Shown here one piece after another: positions 21,369 through 29,942 of a stretch of 64,000 nucleotides of DNA (the stretch's first letter is position 1; the number at the start of each line of letters is the position of its first letter). The translations under genes and the position numbers were made by a program. Source of the DNA: Shewanella sp. OMA3-2 (GTDB lineage Bacteria > Pseudomonadota > Gammaproteobacteria > Enterobacterales > Shewanellaceae); the NCBI RefSeq assembly GCF_021513195.1, contig NZ_CP090974.1, forward strand, positions 1,438,001 to 1,502,000, given 5' to 3'. The notes under the pieces are model-generated. The model saw only the letters and a program-made list of their open reading frames with translations, was not told the origin of the DNA and ran no database searches.

Positions 21369-22510
21369 TGGATTTACTCCTTATTTTGACCTATGGCGCC
21401 ATTTGTATCGCCGTTTTTAAAATATTCAAAATTCCACTTAATAAGTGGACTGTGCCAACAGCCTTACTAGGCGGCGTAGTGTTAATAGGTTCATTGTTGT
21501 TATTAATGAACTATAACCATCCCTATACTAAATTTACTCGAGAGTATTTCGTTTCTATTCCTATTACTCCAGCGGTGAAAGGGATTGTGACTGAGGTGAA
21601 TGTTCATCCTAATACCCCCGTAAAAGAGGGGGATATTTTATTCAAAATAGATCCGACACCTTATGCTGCTACGGTTAAGCAAAAACAAGCTGCACTTAAA
21701 GAAGCTGAACAACAGGTTCCTCAACTGCAAGCCGCCTATGAAGCGGCTCATGCTAAACTAGAACAAGCGCAGGCTGATTCAACTCGTACTGAATCAGCTT
21801 ATAGACGCTATGAAGAAGGACGTAAAAAAGGTGGTCGTAACTCACCGTTTACCGAACTTGAATTAGATAACCGTCGTCAACTCTACATAGCGTCATTAGC
21901 ACAACGTGATGCAGCAAAAGCAGATGAACTTCGCAGCCGTTTAGCATTTGAGTCAAATATTAATGGGGTTAATACTAAGGTTGCTGGATTGCAAGCTGAG
22001 CTGGCGAAAGCGCAATTTGACTTAGAAAAAACCATTGTGCGTGCGCCTGCTGATGGTATTGTCACTCAATTGGCTTTACGCAAAGGGATAATGGCAGTGC
22101 CTATTCCATTGCGTCCAGCGTTAACTTTTATTCCAGATGAGGAACGATATTTCGCGGGTGCTTTTTGGCAAAACTCTTTACTGCGTTTAAAAGAGGGCGA
22201 CGAGGCTGAAGTGATTATTGATGCTGTGCCTGGTGTGGTATTTACAGGTAAAGTTGCCAAAATACTGCCTGCTATGTCTGAAGGCGAAGTGCAGTTTAGC
22301 GGTAGCTTACAGTCATCGAGTAGACTATTTCAACGTGGTCGAGTATTAGTATTAATCGATCTTGATGAGAATGCGCTTCTTGATGGCTTACCGGCAGGTA
22401 TTGCAGGACAAGCGGCTATTTATACCGATCACTTCAGTCATGTCGCAGTTATGCGTAAAGTATTACTGAGAATGCAGGGGTGGCTAAATTATCTGTTTGG
22501 CGACCATTAA
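21368..22510 (+). CDS. HlyD-family membrane fusion protein (YiaV/YibH-like)
   Basis: 380-residue periplasmic adaptor. Two hydrophobic N-terminal segments (about 3-19 and 28-48) are followed by a lipoyl half-motif (GIVTEVNVHPNTPVKEGDIL), a long coiled coil (about 105-220), the second lipoyl half (IVRAPADGIVTQL) and a beta-barrel domain. Such adaptors link an inner-membrane pump to an outer-membrane channel, but no pump gene is adjacent. The function with its DUF3302 partner remains unassigned. Translationally coupled to it and ended by a strong terminator. Confidence 0.85.
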   Translation: MDLLLILTYGAICIAVFKIFKIPLNKWTVPTALLGGVVLIGSLLLLMNYNHPYTKFTREYFVSIPITPAVKGIVTEVNVHPNTPVKEGDILFKIDPTPYAATVKQKQAALKEAEQQVPQLQAAYEAAHAKLEQAQADSTRTESAYRRYEEGRKKGGRNSPFTELELDNRRQLYIASLAQRDAAKADELRSRLAFESNINGVNTKVAGLQAELAKAQFDLEKTIVRAPADGIVTQLALRKGIMAVPIPLRPALTFIPDEERYFAGAFWQNSLLRLKEGDEAEVIIDAVPGVVFTGKVAKILPAMSEGEVQFSGSLQSSSRLFQRGRVLVLIDLDENALLDGLPAGIAGQAAIYTDHFSHVAVMRKVLLRMQGWLNYLFGDH

Positions 22511-22543
22511 TGGCGAATAGGTTTTAAGGTATTTTGGTTAAAT

Positions 22544-22571
22544 AAAAACGTCCGCATTTGCGGACGTTTTT
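22544..22571 (+). terminator. intrinsic terminator after the HlyD gene
   Basis: A perfect 12-bp stem (AAAAACGTCCGC / GCGGACGTTTTT) with an ATTT loop, 34 bp after the stop. Its symmetry lets it serve the convergent lipoprotein gene too. Confidence 0.87.
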
Positions 22572-22593
22572 GTATCGAGTCAATCATTACTGT

Positions 22594-23163
22594 TCAATTT
22601 TTTGGTGGGAATTGCTGCAGAATATGATAAACGGTCTCGGCAGTTTTGTTGGCTTTATGCTCACCACCTTCTTCAAAATCATATTTGTCAGTACCGCGCC
22701 AAATTAGCTTATTTTGCTTTGGATCAATAATATCTATTTGAATAATCTGTACTTTAGCGCTATCACTGCCCAGGGGAACCCCAATACTGGTGCCTACGCT
22801 TGCCCCTCCACCGCTTCCCCAGCTTCCTGTGCCTAAGCCAATTGAAAGGCCTGAGCTTTTAGGCTTTTCTTCCGTTTCAAAGGCAAAGCTGACTGAGAAA
22901 TCTGCTTGGTTATCAGTTTGAGTAAAACCTTGCTTAACCAATGCATCAGTAATGTTTTGTTTTACCCGTTGAACTGTTAGTGGGTCATCGCTGTTGGTAA
23001 CATTGATAAGGTTGAAGCTTTGTAATTGGCTAAAGTCATAGTTAATATCATAGTCATTTTTAGGCGTACTTTGGCAGCCTAAAATAACTAAGCTTGCTAT
23101 CAATAATATCGATTTAGAGAGAAAGTGGTGTAAATTTTTCTGCGGTATAATTGGCTTTATCAT
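22594..23163 (-). CDS. DUF4136 lipoprotein
   Basis: 189 residues. The N-terminal hydrophobic stretch ends in a lipobox, LVILGC, so it should be a lipid-anchored periplasmic or outer-membrane protein. The remainder has the DUF4136 pattern (YDFSQLQSFN, DFSVSFAFETEEK, a glycine/serine-rich middle, then KLIWRGTDKYDF). Function is unknown. The ATG giving MIKPIIPQ has TTGGAGCC nine bases upstream; a TTG five codons earlier overlaps that site. Confidence 0.82.
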   Translation of the reverse strand: MIKPIIPQKNLHHFLSKSILLIASLVILGCQSTPKNDYDINYDFSQLQSFNLINVTNSDDPLTVQRVKQNITDALVKQGFTQTDNQADFSVSFAFETEEKPKSSGLSIGLGTGSWGSGGGASVGTSIGVPLGSDSAKVQIIQIDIIDPKQNKLIWRGTDKYDFEEGGEHKANKTAETVYHILQQFPPKN

Positions 23164-23248
23164 AATAGATGGCTCCAAAAAGTGTACAGTTTTACTACAA
23201 TTGATATAACCTTAACTATATCGTCAATTGGTTAACTACGCTCTAACT

Positions 23249-23560
23249 ATGGAACAATTAAGTTTTTTTGCCATTCCTAGTCCCTGTGTTGGTGTCTGTC
23301 AGTCAGATACTAAAGGGTATTGTACTGGGTGTTTTCGCAGCCGTGACGAGCGCTTTAATTGGATGAGTTTCTCTGAGCTACAAAAGCAAGATATTGTGCG
23401 TTTATGTGTTGCGCGGCGAAAACGGCGCCAATATGCTTTATTCAAATCGCAAAAATTACTGCAACAACAGCAACAAGCGAACAGTAATAATCAGTTTGAT
23501 TTTGATCAAGTTGATGAAATGGATTTACTGGGAGACTTAAGTCAGTTTGAGCTAGACTAG
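23249..23560 (+). CDS. DUF1289 cysteine-rich small protein
   Basis: 103 residues. The N-terminal motif PCVGVCQSDTKGYCTGCFR carries four cysteines and defines DUF1289 (PF06945), probably a metal-binding site. A basic stretch (ARRKRRQ) and a glutamine/asparagine-rich, acidic tail follow. The start ATG (MEQLSFF) lacks a strong ribosome site; a TTG seven codons upstream is an alternative. Its stop codon overlaps the stop of the convergent kinase gene. Confidence 0.8.
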   Translation: MEQLSFFAIPSPCVGVCQSDTKGYCTGCFRSRDERFNWMSFSELQKQDIVRLCVARRKRRQYALFKSQKLLQQQQQANSNNQFDFDQVDEMDLLGDLSQFELD

Positions 23561-24828
23561 TTTTTTGCCATTATTATAGGCCAGCTTAAGGTAAATTCAG
23601 TTTTGGTCTGATTACTTGATATGGTTACATTTCCCTTATGGCGCATCATAATTCGTTTGACTATGGCCAGGCCCAAACCATGACCTTTATTGCCGTTATG
23701 TTGAGATTGGCTACGATAAAAAGCATCAAAAATATAAGGATGATCTTCTACCGGAATGCTAGGGCCGTCGTTGTTAACGGATAAGTAGACTTTATGTTGA
23801 TCCGTTTTTAGATTGATTTGAATACGTGATGTAGCATAACGCTGTGCGTTTGTAACAAGATTTTGTATTGCCCGTTCGACCAATGACCCTTCACCTTTAA
23901 TATAAATTTGCGTCATGTTAGTAAGATTTAATTCAATATCATGATCACTTAAATCTTCAAGCCTGAGGATCAGTTGTTTGCTGATGTTGACGAGTTCGCA
24001 ATTTTCTAAAATAGGCTCGATTTGCATTGTTTCTAGACTGGCGTAGGTAAGTAACTCTTGCAGTAAACCTTCCATCTCTTTGATGTCAGTTTGCATCCCC
24101 TCTAAAAAATCAATGCGTTGGTTAATATCGCTATTAGGTAGACAATACTGTGGGAGTAGAGCTAGTGCGAATTTAAGCCTTGCTAACGGTGTTCTAATTT
24201 CGTGTGAGACAGCATTAGTTAAATGTTTTTGGTTATCAATTAAACTGCTAATGTGTTGCGCCATATCATTAAATGTCAGCGCGAGAGGGGCTACTTGAGA
24301 TCTTGCGTTAAGCTCTATACGGGTATTCCAATTAGCTTCACCAAATTTTTTGGTGGCCATACGCAGTATTGTTAAGTCCCGTGAAAGAGGCCATACCCAT
24401 ATTAATGCAACCAGTGCGAGCGAGGCATAAAACACGATAGTAAATATCCCGCGTAATTGGCTACGGGGTTCAATATCAAACGGCCCAGCCACAAGCACTT
24501 GCTCACCTACCGCAATAAACTGCAATTGTTGCTCATTTGCTTCAGTGGTTAATATCCGATTATGCGCAAGCTGTATCTCACCATTTAAGGCAATTTGATT
24601 TCGTTGAAGTAGCTGTAATGGAAAAGAGTGTTGAGCGCTTATTGCATCCAGCAGCGTTTGCCTATCGGCTTCTGATTGCTTAGATAAAATCAATGCTAAC
24701 GCAATAAGCGGGGTATCGACATCACCACTGTCATCGACATGGTTTTGCCATAGGCTATCTAATGTCCAGCCTATCCCTAAAAAGCTTAAACTGAGTAGCA
24801 GATAAAGGCTGATGAATAAACGCTTCAT
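23557..24828 (-). CDS. sensor histidine kinase, RstB-like
   Basis: 423 residues: TM1 (about 5-20), a periplasmic sensor of about 105 residues, TM2 (128-146), HAMP (to about 200), the H box AVSHEIRTPLARLKF with phospho-acceptor His209, N box (NLVTNAQRYA) and the glycine-rich GHGLGLAIV. Domain layout and the adjacent regulator resemble the RstAB system. It sits downstream of a DUF3019 gene and a MipA porin on the same strand, so it may control that porin or sense its effects. The last bases overlap the stop of the DUF1289 gene. Confidence 0.88.
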   Translation of the reverse strand: MKRLFISLYLLLSLSFLGIGWTLDSLWQNHVDDSGDVDTPLIALALILSKQSEADRQTLLDAISAQHSFPLQLLQRNQIALNGEIQLAHNRILTTEANEQQLQFIAVGEQVLVAGPFDIEPRSQLRGIFTIVFYASLALVALIWVWPLSRDLTILRMATKKFGEANWNTRIELNARSQVAPLALTFNDMAQHISSLIDNQKHLTNAVSHEIRTPLARLKFALALLPQYCLPNSDINQRIDFLEGMQTDIKEMEGLLQELLTYASLETMQIEPILENCELVNISKQLILRLEDLSDHDIELNLTNMTQIYIKGEGSLVERAIQNLVTNAQRYATSRIQINLKTDQHKVYLSVNNDGPSIPVEDHPYIFDAFYRSQSQHNGNKGHGLGLAIVKRIMMRHKGNVTISSNQTKTEFTLSWPIIMAKN

Positions 24829-24844
24829 TTTAGTGTGTTATCGC

Positions 24845-25558
24845 TTAGCTATTCCATGCATCTGGTGCAAACAAATAACCTTGTCCCCACACTGTCTTAA
24901 TTCGGAATGGTGTTTCAATACTGTCCCCCAGCTTTTTACGTAGACGAGATGTGCGAACATCAATTTTACGATCTTTGCCATCAAAATCGATGTTAAGTAA
25001 GTATTGATAAATATATTGACGGCTTAACACTTGACCAGCTTGTGAAGCTAACAGCCATAATAGTTCAAATTCATGGTTGGTAAGGTCTACTTGTGTATCG
25101 CCTAAACGAATTGTTTGAGTATGCGGATCAATACTGAGTTTACCAAAGTTAAGACAATGAGATTCTGGTTTATTAGGCAGCGCTTGGCGACGAAGTAAAT
25201 TATTAATTCTAGCCACTAATAATGCTGGTTCAACGGGTTTTACCACGTAATCATCTGCGCCTAATTCTAGCCCTTTAATTTGATCTTCATTGGTGCCCAA
25301 AGCACTCATTAATAAAATAGGGCCAGAAAAATAATCAGGCAACTTTTCACATAAACTGAAGCCATCAAGTCCTGGTAACATAATATCAAGTAGAATAATG
25401 TCAGGCTTGTAGCTGATTAAGCGTGTCAATACAGTGTCACCGCGACGTTCTACTTCAACATGCATATCATGTGTTTTGAGATAATCAACAATGAGATTCG
25501 CAAGCCGGATATCATCTTCAACGAGTAACACTCTGTGGGTAGATTGTAGTTGGGTCAT
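24845..25558 (-). CDS. OmpR-family response regulator, RstA-like
   Basis: 237 residues. Receiver domain with acidic pocket VEDD (Asp15, Asp16), phospho-acceptor Asp58 in LLDIMLPG and switch Lys107, then a winged-helix DNA-binding domain ending GQGYLF. The ATG (MTQLQSTHR) overlaps the TAA of the DUF3019 gene and has GGAG nine bases upstream. It is followed 16 bp later by its kinase. Target genes are unknown; I could not find a convincing RstA box upstream of the porin. Confidence 0.9.
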   Translation of the reverse strand: MTQLQSTHRVLLVEDDIRLANLIVDYLKTHDMHVEVERRGDTVLTRLISYKPDIILLDIMLPGLDGFSLCEKLPDYFSGPILLMSALGTNEDQIKGLELGADDYVVKPVEPALLVARINNLLRRQALPNKPESHCLNFGKLSIDPHTQTIRLGDTQVDLTNHEFELLWLLASQAGQVLSRQYIYQYLLNIDFDGKDRKIDVRTSRLRKKLGDSIETPFRIKTVWGQGYLFAPDAWNS

Positions 25559-25977
25559 TAAAATAAGCTCCAAGGATTCCGGTAGCGTCTTCTTATTTGT
25601 CGAGAGGACGCTTTATTGACCTTTAATTTGACGCCCGCAAGCGTGAGGTTGTCGTGTTTGCTTACGAGTATAAATTGGATATCTTTATCGGTTTTTATGG
25701 TTAAACTGACCGATTTTTCGTTTAGATTGTCCGAACACCATCGCGGTATGCTTGGGTAATCTGAAATAATACATACCAGCTCTTTATTGGCTACACTCCA
25801 TGTTAATAACAGATCGATTTCACAGTAATCAAATTGATCATCAGTGAGACAAAAGTTAGGCGTAGCATTAAGTCGCACTTGATGTTTTAGAGGTTCTGCT
25901 GCTGTAGAAGAAACACTCATAAACAACATCAATATACCAACAAACAGATATAACCTGCAGATAGGATAATGTTTCAA
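25558..25977 (-). CDS. secreted DUF3019 protein
   Basis: 139 residues with a signal peptide (about 1-27, cleaved near STAAE) and three to four cysteines in a mature domain (NFCLTDDQFDYCEIDLLLTW, LVCIIS, PRWCSDN). This matches DUF3019, which I know as a neighbour of RstAB-type genes and MipA in Shewanella. A periplasmic accessory to the two-component system is plausible but not shown. Coupled to the regulator by a TAATG overlap, and two bases after the porin gene. Confidence 0.75.
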   Translation of the reverse strand: MKHYPICRLYLFVGILMLFMSVSSTAAEPLKHQVRLNATPNFCLTDDQFDYCEIDLLLTWSVANKELVCIISDYPSIPRWCSDNLNEKSVSLTIKTDKDIQFILVSKHDNLTLAGVKLKVNKASSRQIRRRYRNPWSLF

Positions 25978-25979
25978 AA

Positions 25980-26860
25980 TTAAAACCTATAAGCTGCGCC
26001 AACAAAATAACTTTGACTGTTATCTTGATTGACTAATGGACTATCCGTTATTTCATCTGACAAAGCAGTGTAACGATATGCCATTATAATATTCCATTGT
26101 TCATTAATGATGTAGCGGGTAGTGAGTTCCATGCCAGTATTCCAGCCTGAACTAGCTTGGTATTGTCGGCTCCAATAACTATTCTCGCTTTGTCGAACAC
26201 CATAATAATATTGAATGACTTTAGCACTTTTCCAGTCTGCTCTTAGGGTTATGTCAAACACCCATTGCTTAACCGCTAAATCATAATTCCAACTTATATG
26301 TGCAGTGTCACCATTGTGAACATTGAACATGTCATGGGCATAAGCCACTTTAAAGAAACCTAAACGAGCATAGTAGAAAGCTTCAAGACCACCGTAAAAG
26401 GTGAATTTTCGGCTTTCAAGATGATTAAAAACTTTAGGTTCACTGGCTCTGGATAATGACGAAAACCCCATAGGCATAATATTTAAATTGTCAGCAGTAC
26501 TTCGGCTAAAAAAAGGTTACTCGGGTCCCAATCATAAAAGAAAGCTCTGTCATCACTGTAGCTGGTGACGAGATTGATCGAGTACTTTTCCGCTTCTTGT
26601 AAACTATAACCAAGGTTGCCATTATCAAAAAACCATTGCTCGCCGTAATAGGCTATCGATGGTAAGACATACAGCGGAATATCATCATAATCTTGTAACG
26701 GGTTAGTTTTTTGGCCAAAACCTATGGCGACAGATATGTCCCACTCTCCTTGAGTGATGCAGTCTCCTGACGTTAAGCAAGGAAGATCTGTTTCAGCTTT
26801 CACGGTCAAGTGGGTGCCGAAAATCAGTATAAAAATAACTACATGGATATATTTAAGCAT
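25980..26860 (-). pseudogene. MipA/OmpV-family outer-membrane protein, split by frameshift
   Basis: The N-terminal part (26860 to 26483, 125 residues) has a signal peptide and EWDISVAIGFGQKTNPL, then ends FYDWDPSNLFLAEVLLTI and stops. The C-terminal barrel (from about 26514, FSRSTADNLNIMPMGF to FVGAAYRF) continues in the -1 frame with the expected terminal aromatic. The join lies in a run of seven T (minus strand, 26508-26514); eight would keep one frame. The run forms U UUU UUA in frame, a canonical -1 ribosomal slippery heptamer. No ribosome site precedes the second part, so reinitiation is unlikely. MipA-type proteins bind the murein-synthesis scaffold in E. coli; the role here is unknown. 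Confidence 0.85.
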
Positions 26861-27046
26861 AGATGACGGCTTAACCTTGTATATGTTTACTATTCAGATG
26901 TTGATGTTTAACGTTATTGGAACTTAGTCATGAATTTTTGAACACGTAATGAACAGTATGTTATCACTATCTTTCCATTGCATTAATAACTAACCCTTGC
27001 TTGATACAAAGTGTTACGAGTGAAGGGGGTTTAAAAAAGGTAAGGT

Positions 27047-27637
27047 TTAGCTTTTAATTGCTTTCCAGAACAATTGGAAACTCGCTTGCCGATAAAAATC
27101 ATCATGCCCTAGTTCAGGGTTGTCAGTAAAAAAGCGGATAGCGGCTAAGTATTGTCCATGACAGTTTTCAAGTAGCAAAGGGAGCGGGTAGTGGCTAATG
27201 ATATTTTGTTGTTGACCTTGTTCAATTAAATCGACAACAAACCCTAATATGCTATTCATTGCTTGTTGACGAGTTAGCGCATCAATTTCTGCCGAAAGCG
27301 AAAACTGCAGAAAAAATCTTTGCTTTAGTGGGTGAGTAATTGCCCAGTCAATCGCATTTTGCCATAGGTTATTAGCATCCTGTTGTACATCATCTACAAA
27401 TGGCGTGTTACTGATTATTGCATCAGCAAAATCTTGCTTAATATCGAGAAAGAGCTGATTGATAATACTATTTTTAGAAGGAAAGTGATGAAACAAAGTG
27501 CCAGTGGCCACGCCCGCAGCTTTAGCTATGGAAGCTGTTGAAGTCGCATGAAAACCTTGATGGACAAAAAGCGCTAACGCAGACGCTAAAATAGCGTGTT
27601 TCTTGTCTGTTTGTCTGTTAGTTGCGCTTTTAGTCAT
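27047..27637 (-). CDS. TetR-family transcriptional repressor
   Basis: About 196 residues with the N-terminal helix-turn-helix ASIAKAAGVATGTLFHHFPS and a ligand-binding C-terminal domain. ATG at 27637 or GTG one codon before it; AGGAA lies upstream of both. It is 14 bp after the aldehyde dehydrogenase gene on the same strand and likely cotranscribed. The palindrome in the dehydrogenase promoter (29121-29138) is the probable operator, giving autoregulation. Inducer unknown, possibly an aldehyde. Confidence 0.87.
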   Translation of the reverse strand: MTKSATNRQTDKKHAILASALALFVHQGFHATSTASIAKAAGVATGTLFHHFPSKNSIINQLFLDIKQDFADAIISNTPFVDDVQQDANNLWQNAIDWAITHPLKQRFFLQFSLSAEIDALTRQQAMNSILGFVVDLIEQGQQQNIISHYPLPLLLENCHGQYLAAIRFFTDNPELGHDDFYRQASFQLFWKAIKS

Positions 27638-27651
27638 CACAAAGGGTATTC

Positions 27652-29076
27652 CTAACGTAAAAAGAACTTCATTAGTATTTTCTGAATTACAGTGCCGTAA
27701 GGCGGATGGACTAAAATGCCCGAATTGATTTTGCCACTATTCAATACTGTTTTGGCATGACTAAACGTCAGAAATCCTTCTTTACCATGATAATGCCCCA
27801 TACCTGATGGACCAATGCCACCAAATGGTGCGTCATCAGCAGCGACATGAAATACAGTATCATTGATACAAACACCACCAGAGTGAGTGTGATGTAAAAT
27901 ATGATGTTGAGTATTACTGTTAAAACTTAATATATACAAGGCAAGTGGACGATCGCGTTGATTCACATAACCTATGGCTTCATCTACTGACTGGTAACCG
28001 ATTATCGGTAAAATTGGACCAAAAATCTCATCCTGCATAACCAACATATCAGCATTCACATTGGTCATTAATTGCGTCGCGAGTTTTCGTTTACCTGCAG
28101 ATACTGTACCAGTAGACGCGGATATCACGTTTGCTCCCTTTGTCTTTGCATCATCAATCACTTTAGTTAAGCGTTCAAATTGACGATCATTAATGATATT
28201 GCCGTAATCTGGATTACTGTCAAAATCAGGATACATGTTGTTAAATCTTGCTTGATAAGCTTGGATAAACTCGGCAATTTTATCTTCAGGACAAAGCACA
28301 TAATCAGGAGCCACACAAATTTGACCCGCATTTAAACATTTACCAAAAATTAATCGCTCTACCGCAGTTTCAATAGGCATATCAGGTGCAATAATTGCAG
28401 GTGATTTTCCGCCAAGCTCTAAGGTCACTGGGGTGAGGTTTTCTGCAGCAGCGCGCATTACGTGACGACCAACAAGGGTGGAACCTGTGAATAAAATATG
28501 ATCAAAAGGTAGCGCGGAGAATTGAGCTGCGATATCTGCTTCACCTTCTACTAGTACCACTTCATTTTGATTAAAAATCTCGGCTAATAAGTCACGTAAC
28601 ACTTGATTAATGTGTGGCGTGAACTCAGACATTTTTAACATGGCTCGATTACCCGCTGCAATAGCGGTGATCAATGGACCAATCGATAGCATTACAGGGA
28701 AATTCCAAGGCACAATAATACCTACCACACCTAGCGGCTGATATTGTACGGTAACTTTAGAGGGGGACAGTAATAGACCTGCGTGACGCTTACTGGGCTT
28801 CATCCAAGACTTAAGATTTTTCAAAGTGTAATTAATATTATTGATACACGGCATGATATCGGAAATGACGGTATCGTTTTCTGAACGATGACCATAGTCT
28901 TTATTGAGTGCATCAACTATTTTTTGCTGACTTTGCAACAGCGATTGTTTTAGTTGTTTAAGTTTATTCACCCTAGACTCATAGCTAGGTGCAGGCATGG
29001 ATAAATATTGACTGCGTTGGCACTGAAGTAATTGCTGTAATGGTGACAATTGCGAATGTTCAACGGCCATATTCAT
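27652..29076 (-). CDS. aldehyde dehydrogenase (coniferyl aldehyde dehydrogenase-like)
   Basis: NAD(P)-dependent enzyme of 474 residues from the ATG MNMAVEHSQ, which has CAGGAG nine bases upstream. Catalytic Cys254 (NAGQIC), general base Glu220 (LELGGKSP), oxyanion Asn125 (VPWNFP) and cofactor loop FTGSTLVG are all present. The lack of an N-terminal extension and the hydrophobic C terminus place it with class 3 or CalB-type enzymes that oxidise aromatic or medium-chain aldehydes. Exact substrate is uncertain. Controlled by the linked TetR repressor. Confidence 0.88.
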   Translation of the reverse strand: MNMAVEHSQLSPLQQLLQCQRSQYLSMPAPSYESRVNKLKQLKQSLLQSQQKIVDALNKDYGHRSENDTVISDIMPCINNINYTLKNLKSWMKPSKRHAGLLLSPSKVTVQYQPLGVVGIIVPWNFPVMLSIGPLITAIAAGNRAMLKMSEFTPHINQVLRDLLAEIFNQNEVVLVEGEADIAAQFSALPFDHILFTGSTLVGRHVMRAAAENLTPVTLELGGKSPAIIAPDMPIETAVERLIFGKCLNAGQICVAPDYVLCPEDKIAEFIQAYQARFNNMYPDFDSNPDYGNIINDRQFERLTKVIDDAKTKGANVISASTGTVSAGKRKLATQLMTNVNADMLVMQDEIFGPILPIIGYQSVDEAIGYVNQRDRPLALYILSFNSNTQHHILHHTHSGGVCINDTVFHVAADDAPFGGIGPSGMGHYHGKEGFLTFSHAKTVLNSGKINSGILVHPPYGTVIQKILMKFFLR

Positions 29077-29120
29077 AAAGTAACTCCTGCTAAAATAATC
29101 GAAATTGTGGTTAAATATAA

Positions 29121-29138
29121 ACCGACTGATTAGTCGGT
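29121..29138. promoter_or_regulatory. probable TetR-family operator
   Basis: ACCGACTGATTAGTCGGT, with 7-bp arms ACCGACT / AGTCGGT and a 4-bp centre, lies 45 bp before the aldehyde dehydrogenase start. Arms of this kind (GACC or CCGACT with GGTC) are usual for TetR-family sites. Inferred to bind the downstream-encoded repressor. Confidence 0.7.
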
Positions 29139-29280
29139 CTAATATTAGGGGCATTTTACTACAGATGCAATAATTGTTGATAATTTGACCTAAGCTATTT
29201 AGCTATTGCGATAACAGACTACACTTAAAATAATTACAGCACAGAGGTTTAAAAAGTGCTTTAATTTTTAAGGAGGAGTT

Positions 29281-29712
29281 ATGCGAACTAAAACTATTTT
29301 ATGGCCGACAGATTTTTCTGAAACGGCATCTCATGCGTTGCAATATGCGATTGAAATGGCCAATATGTATCAAGTTGGCATAAGAATTGTGCATGTGGTT
29401 AATCAGCCTTTTGGGGATGAAAATTATATGATTCTAGCAGTAACCGCTGAAGATCTGGCTAACAGTATGGAGCAGGTAGCTGCAGAGAAAATGCACTCTT
29501 TACTCGCTAAACTCACTACCAGTATGCCTGTTGAAACGGTTATTCGCAGAGGTGACGCCGTAACCGAAATAGTCGCTGAAGCTAATTCAGGTGATATCGG
29601 TATGGTTGTGATAGCCAGTCATGGTCGCACAGGTTTAGCCCATTTTTTACATGAGAATGTTGCTGAGGCAGTAGCTAATCAAGCAAGTTGTCCGGTACTT
29701 GTGGTCAAATAG
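29281..29712 (+). CDS. universal stress protein (UspA superfamily)
   Basis: 143 residues, a single Usp domain beginning ILWPTDFSETASHAL and ending VLVVK. The nucleotide-binding signature near the C terminus reads ASHGRTGLAHFLHENVAEAV. The usual GxxG is present, but the final Gly-Ser of the phosphate-binding loop is replaced by Glu-Asn, so ATP binding may be altered. AAGGAGGAG gives a strong ribosome site. Stands alone between divergent and convergent genes. Confidence 0.88.
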   Translation: MRTKTILWPTDFSETASHALQYAIEMANMYQVGIRIVHVVNQPFGDENYMILAVTAEDLANSMEQVAAEKMHSLLAKLTTSMPVETVIRRGDAVTEIVAEANSGDIGMVVIASHGRTGLAHFLHENVAEAVANQASCPVLVVK

Positions 29713-29880
29713 TTCAGTTGTTAACTTTGCTGCAGTTGCTTATTGATACCATCTATTATCTAAAGGCAACGAATATGAGTACCGAAATTTTGCCTGTTCA
29801 GTAAATTTGGTTGCTGTCGATAAAACATGGCTTGAATACAAGATGACTGATGTAAATGATAAGTCAGATAATAAGATGAC

Positions 29881-29904
29881 TGTGCCACTGTAGTCAGCGG
29901 CACA
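29881..29904. terminator. hairpin between convergent uspA-like and ydbT genes
   Basis: TGTGCCACTG and CAGCGGCACA pair (one mismatch, TAGT loop) and are followed on the plus strand by TTATCTTTTT. Likely a shared terminator, lying 38 bp after the ydbT stop. Confidence 0.55.
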
Positions 29905-29942
29905 AGTTATCTTTTTAGAGTTTGAGTCATACTTGGCAATGG

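Noticed and set aside
26861..27046. Possible RstA box upstream of the MipA porin
   Set aside because: The best match around the upstream ATACTGTT has too many mismatches with the enteric RstA consensus to call.
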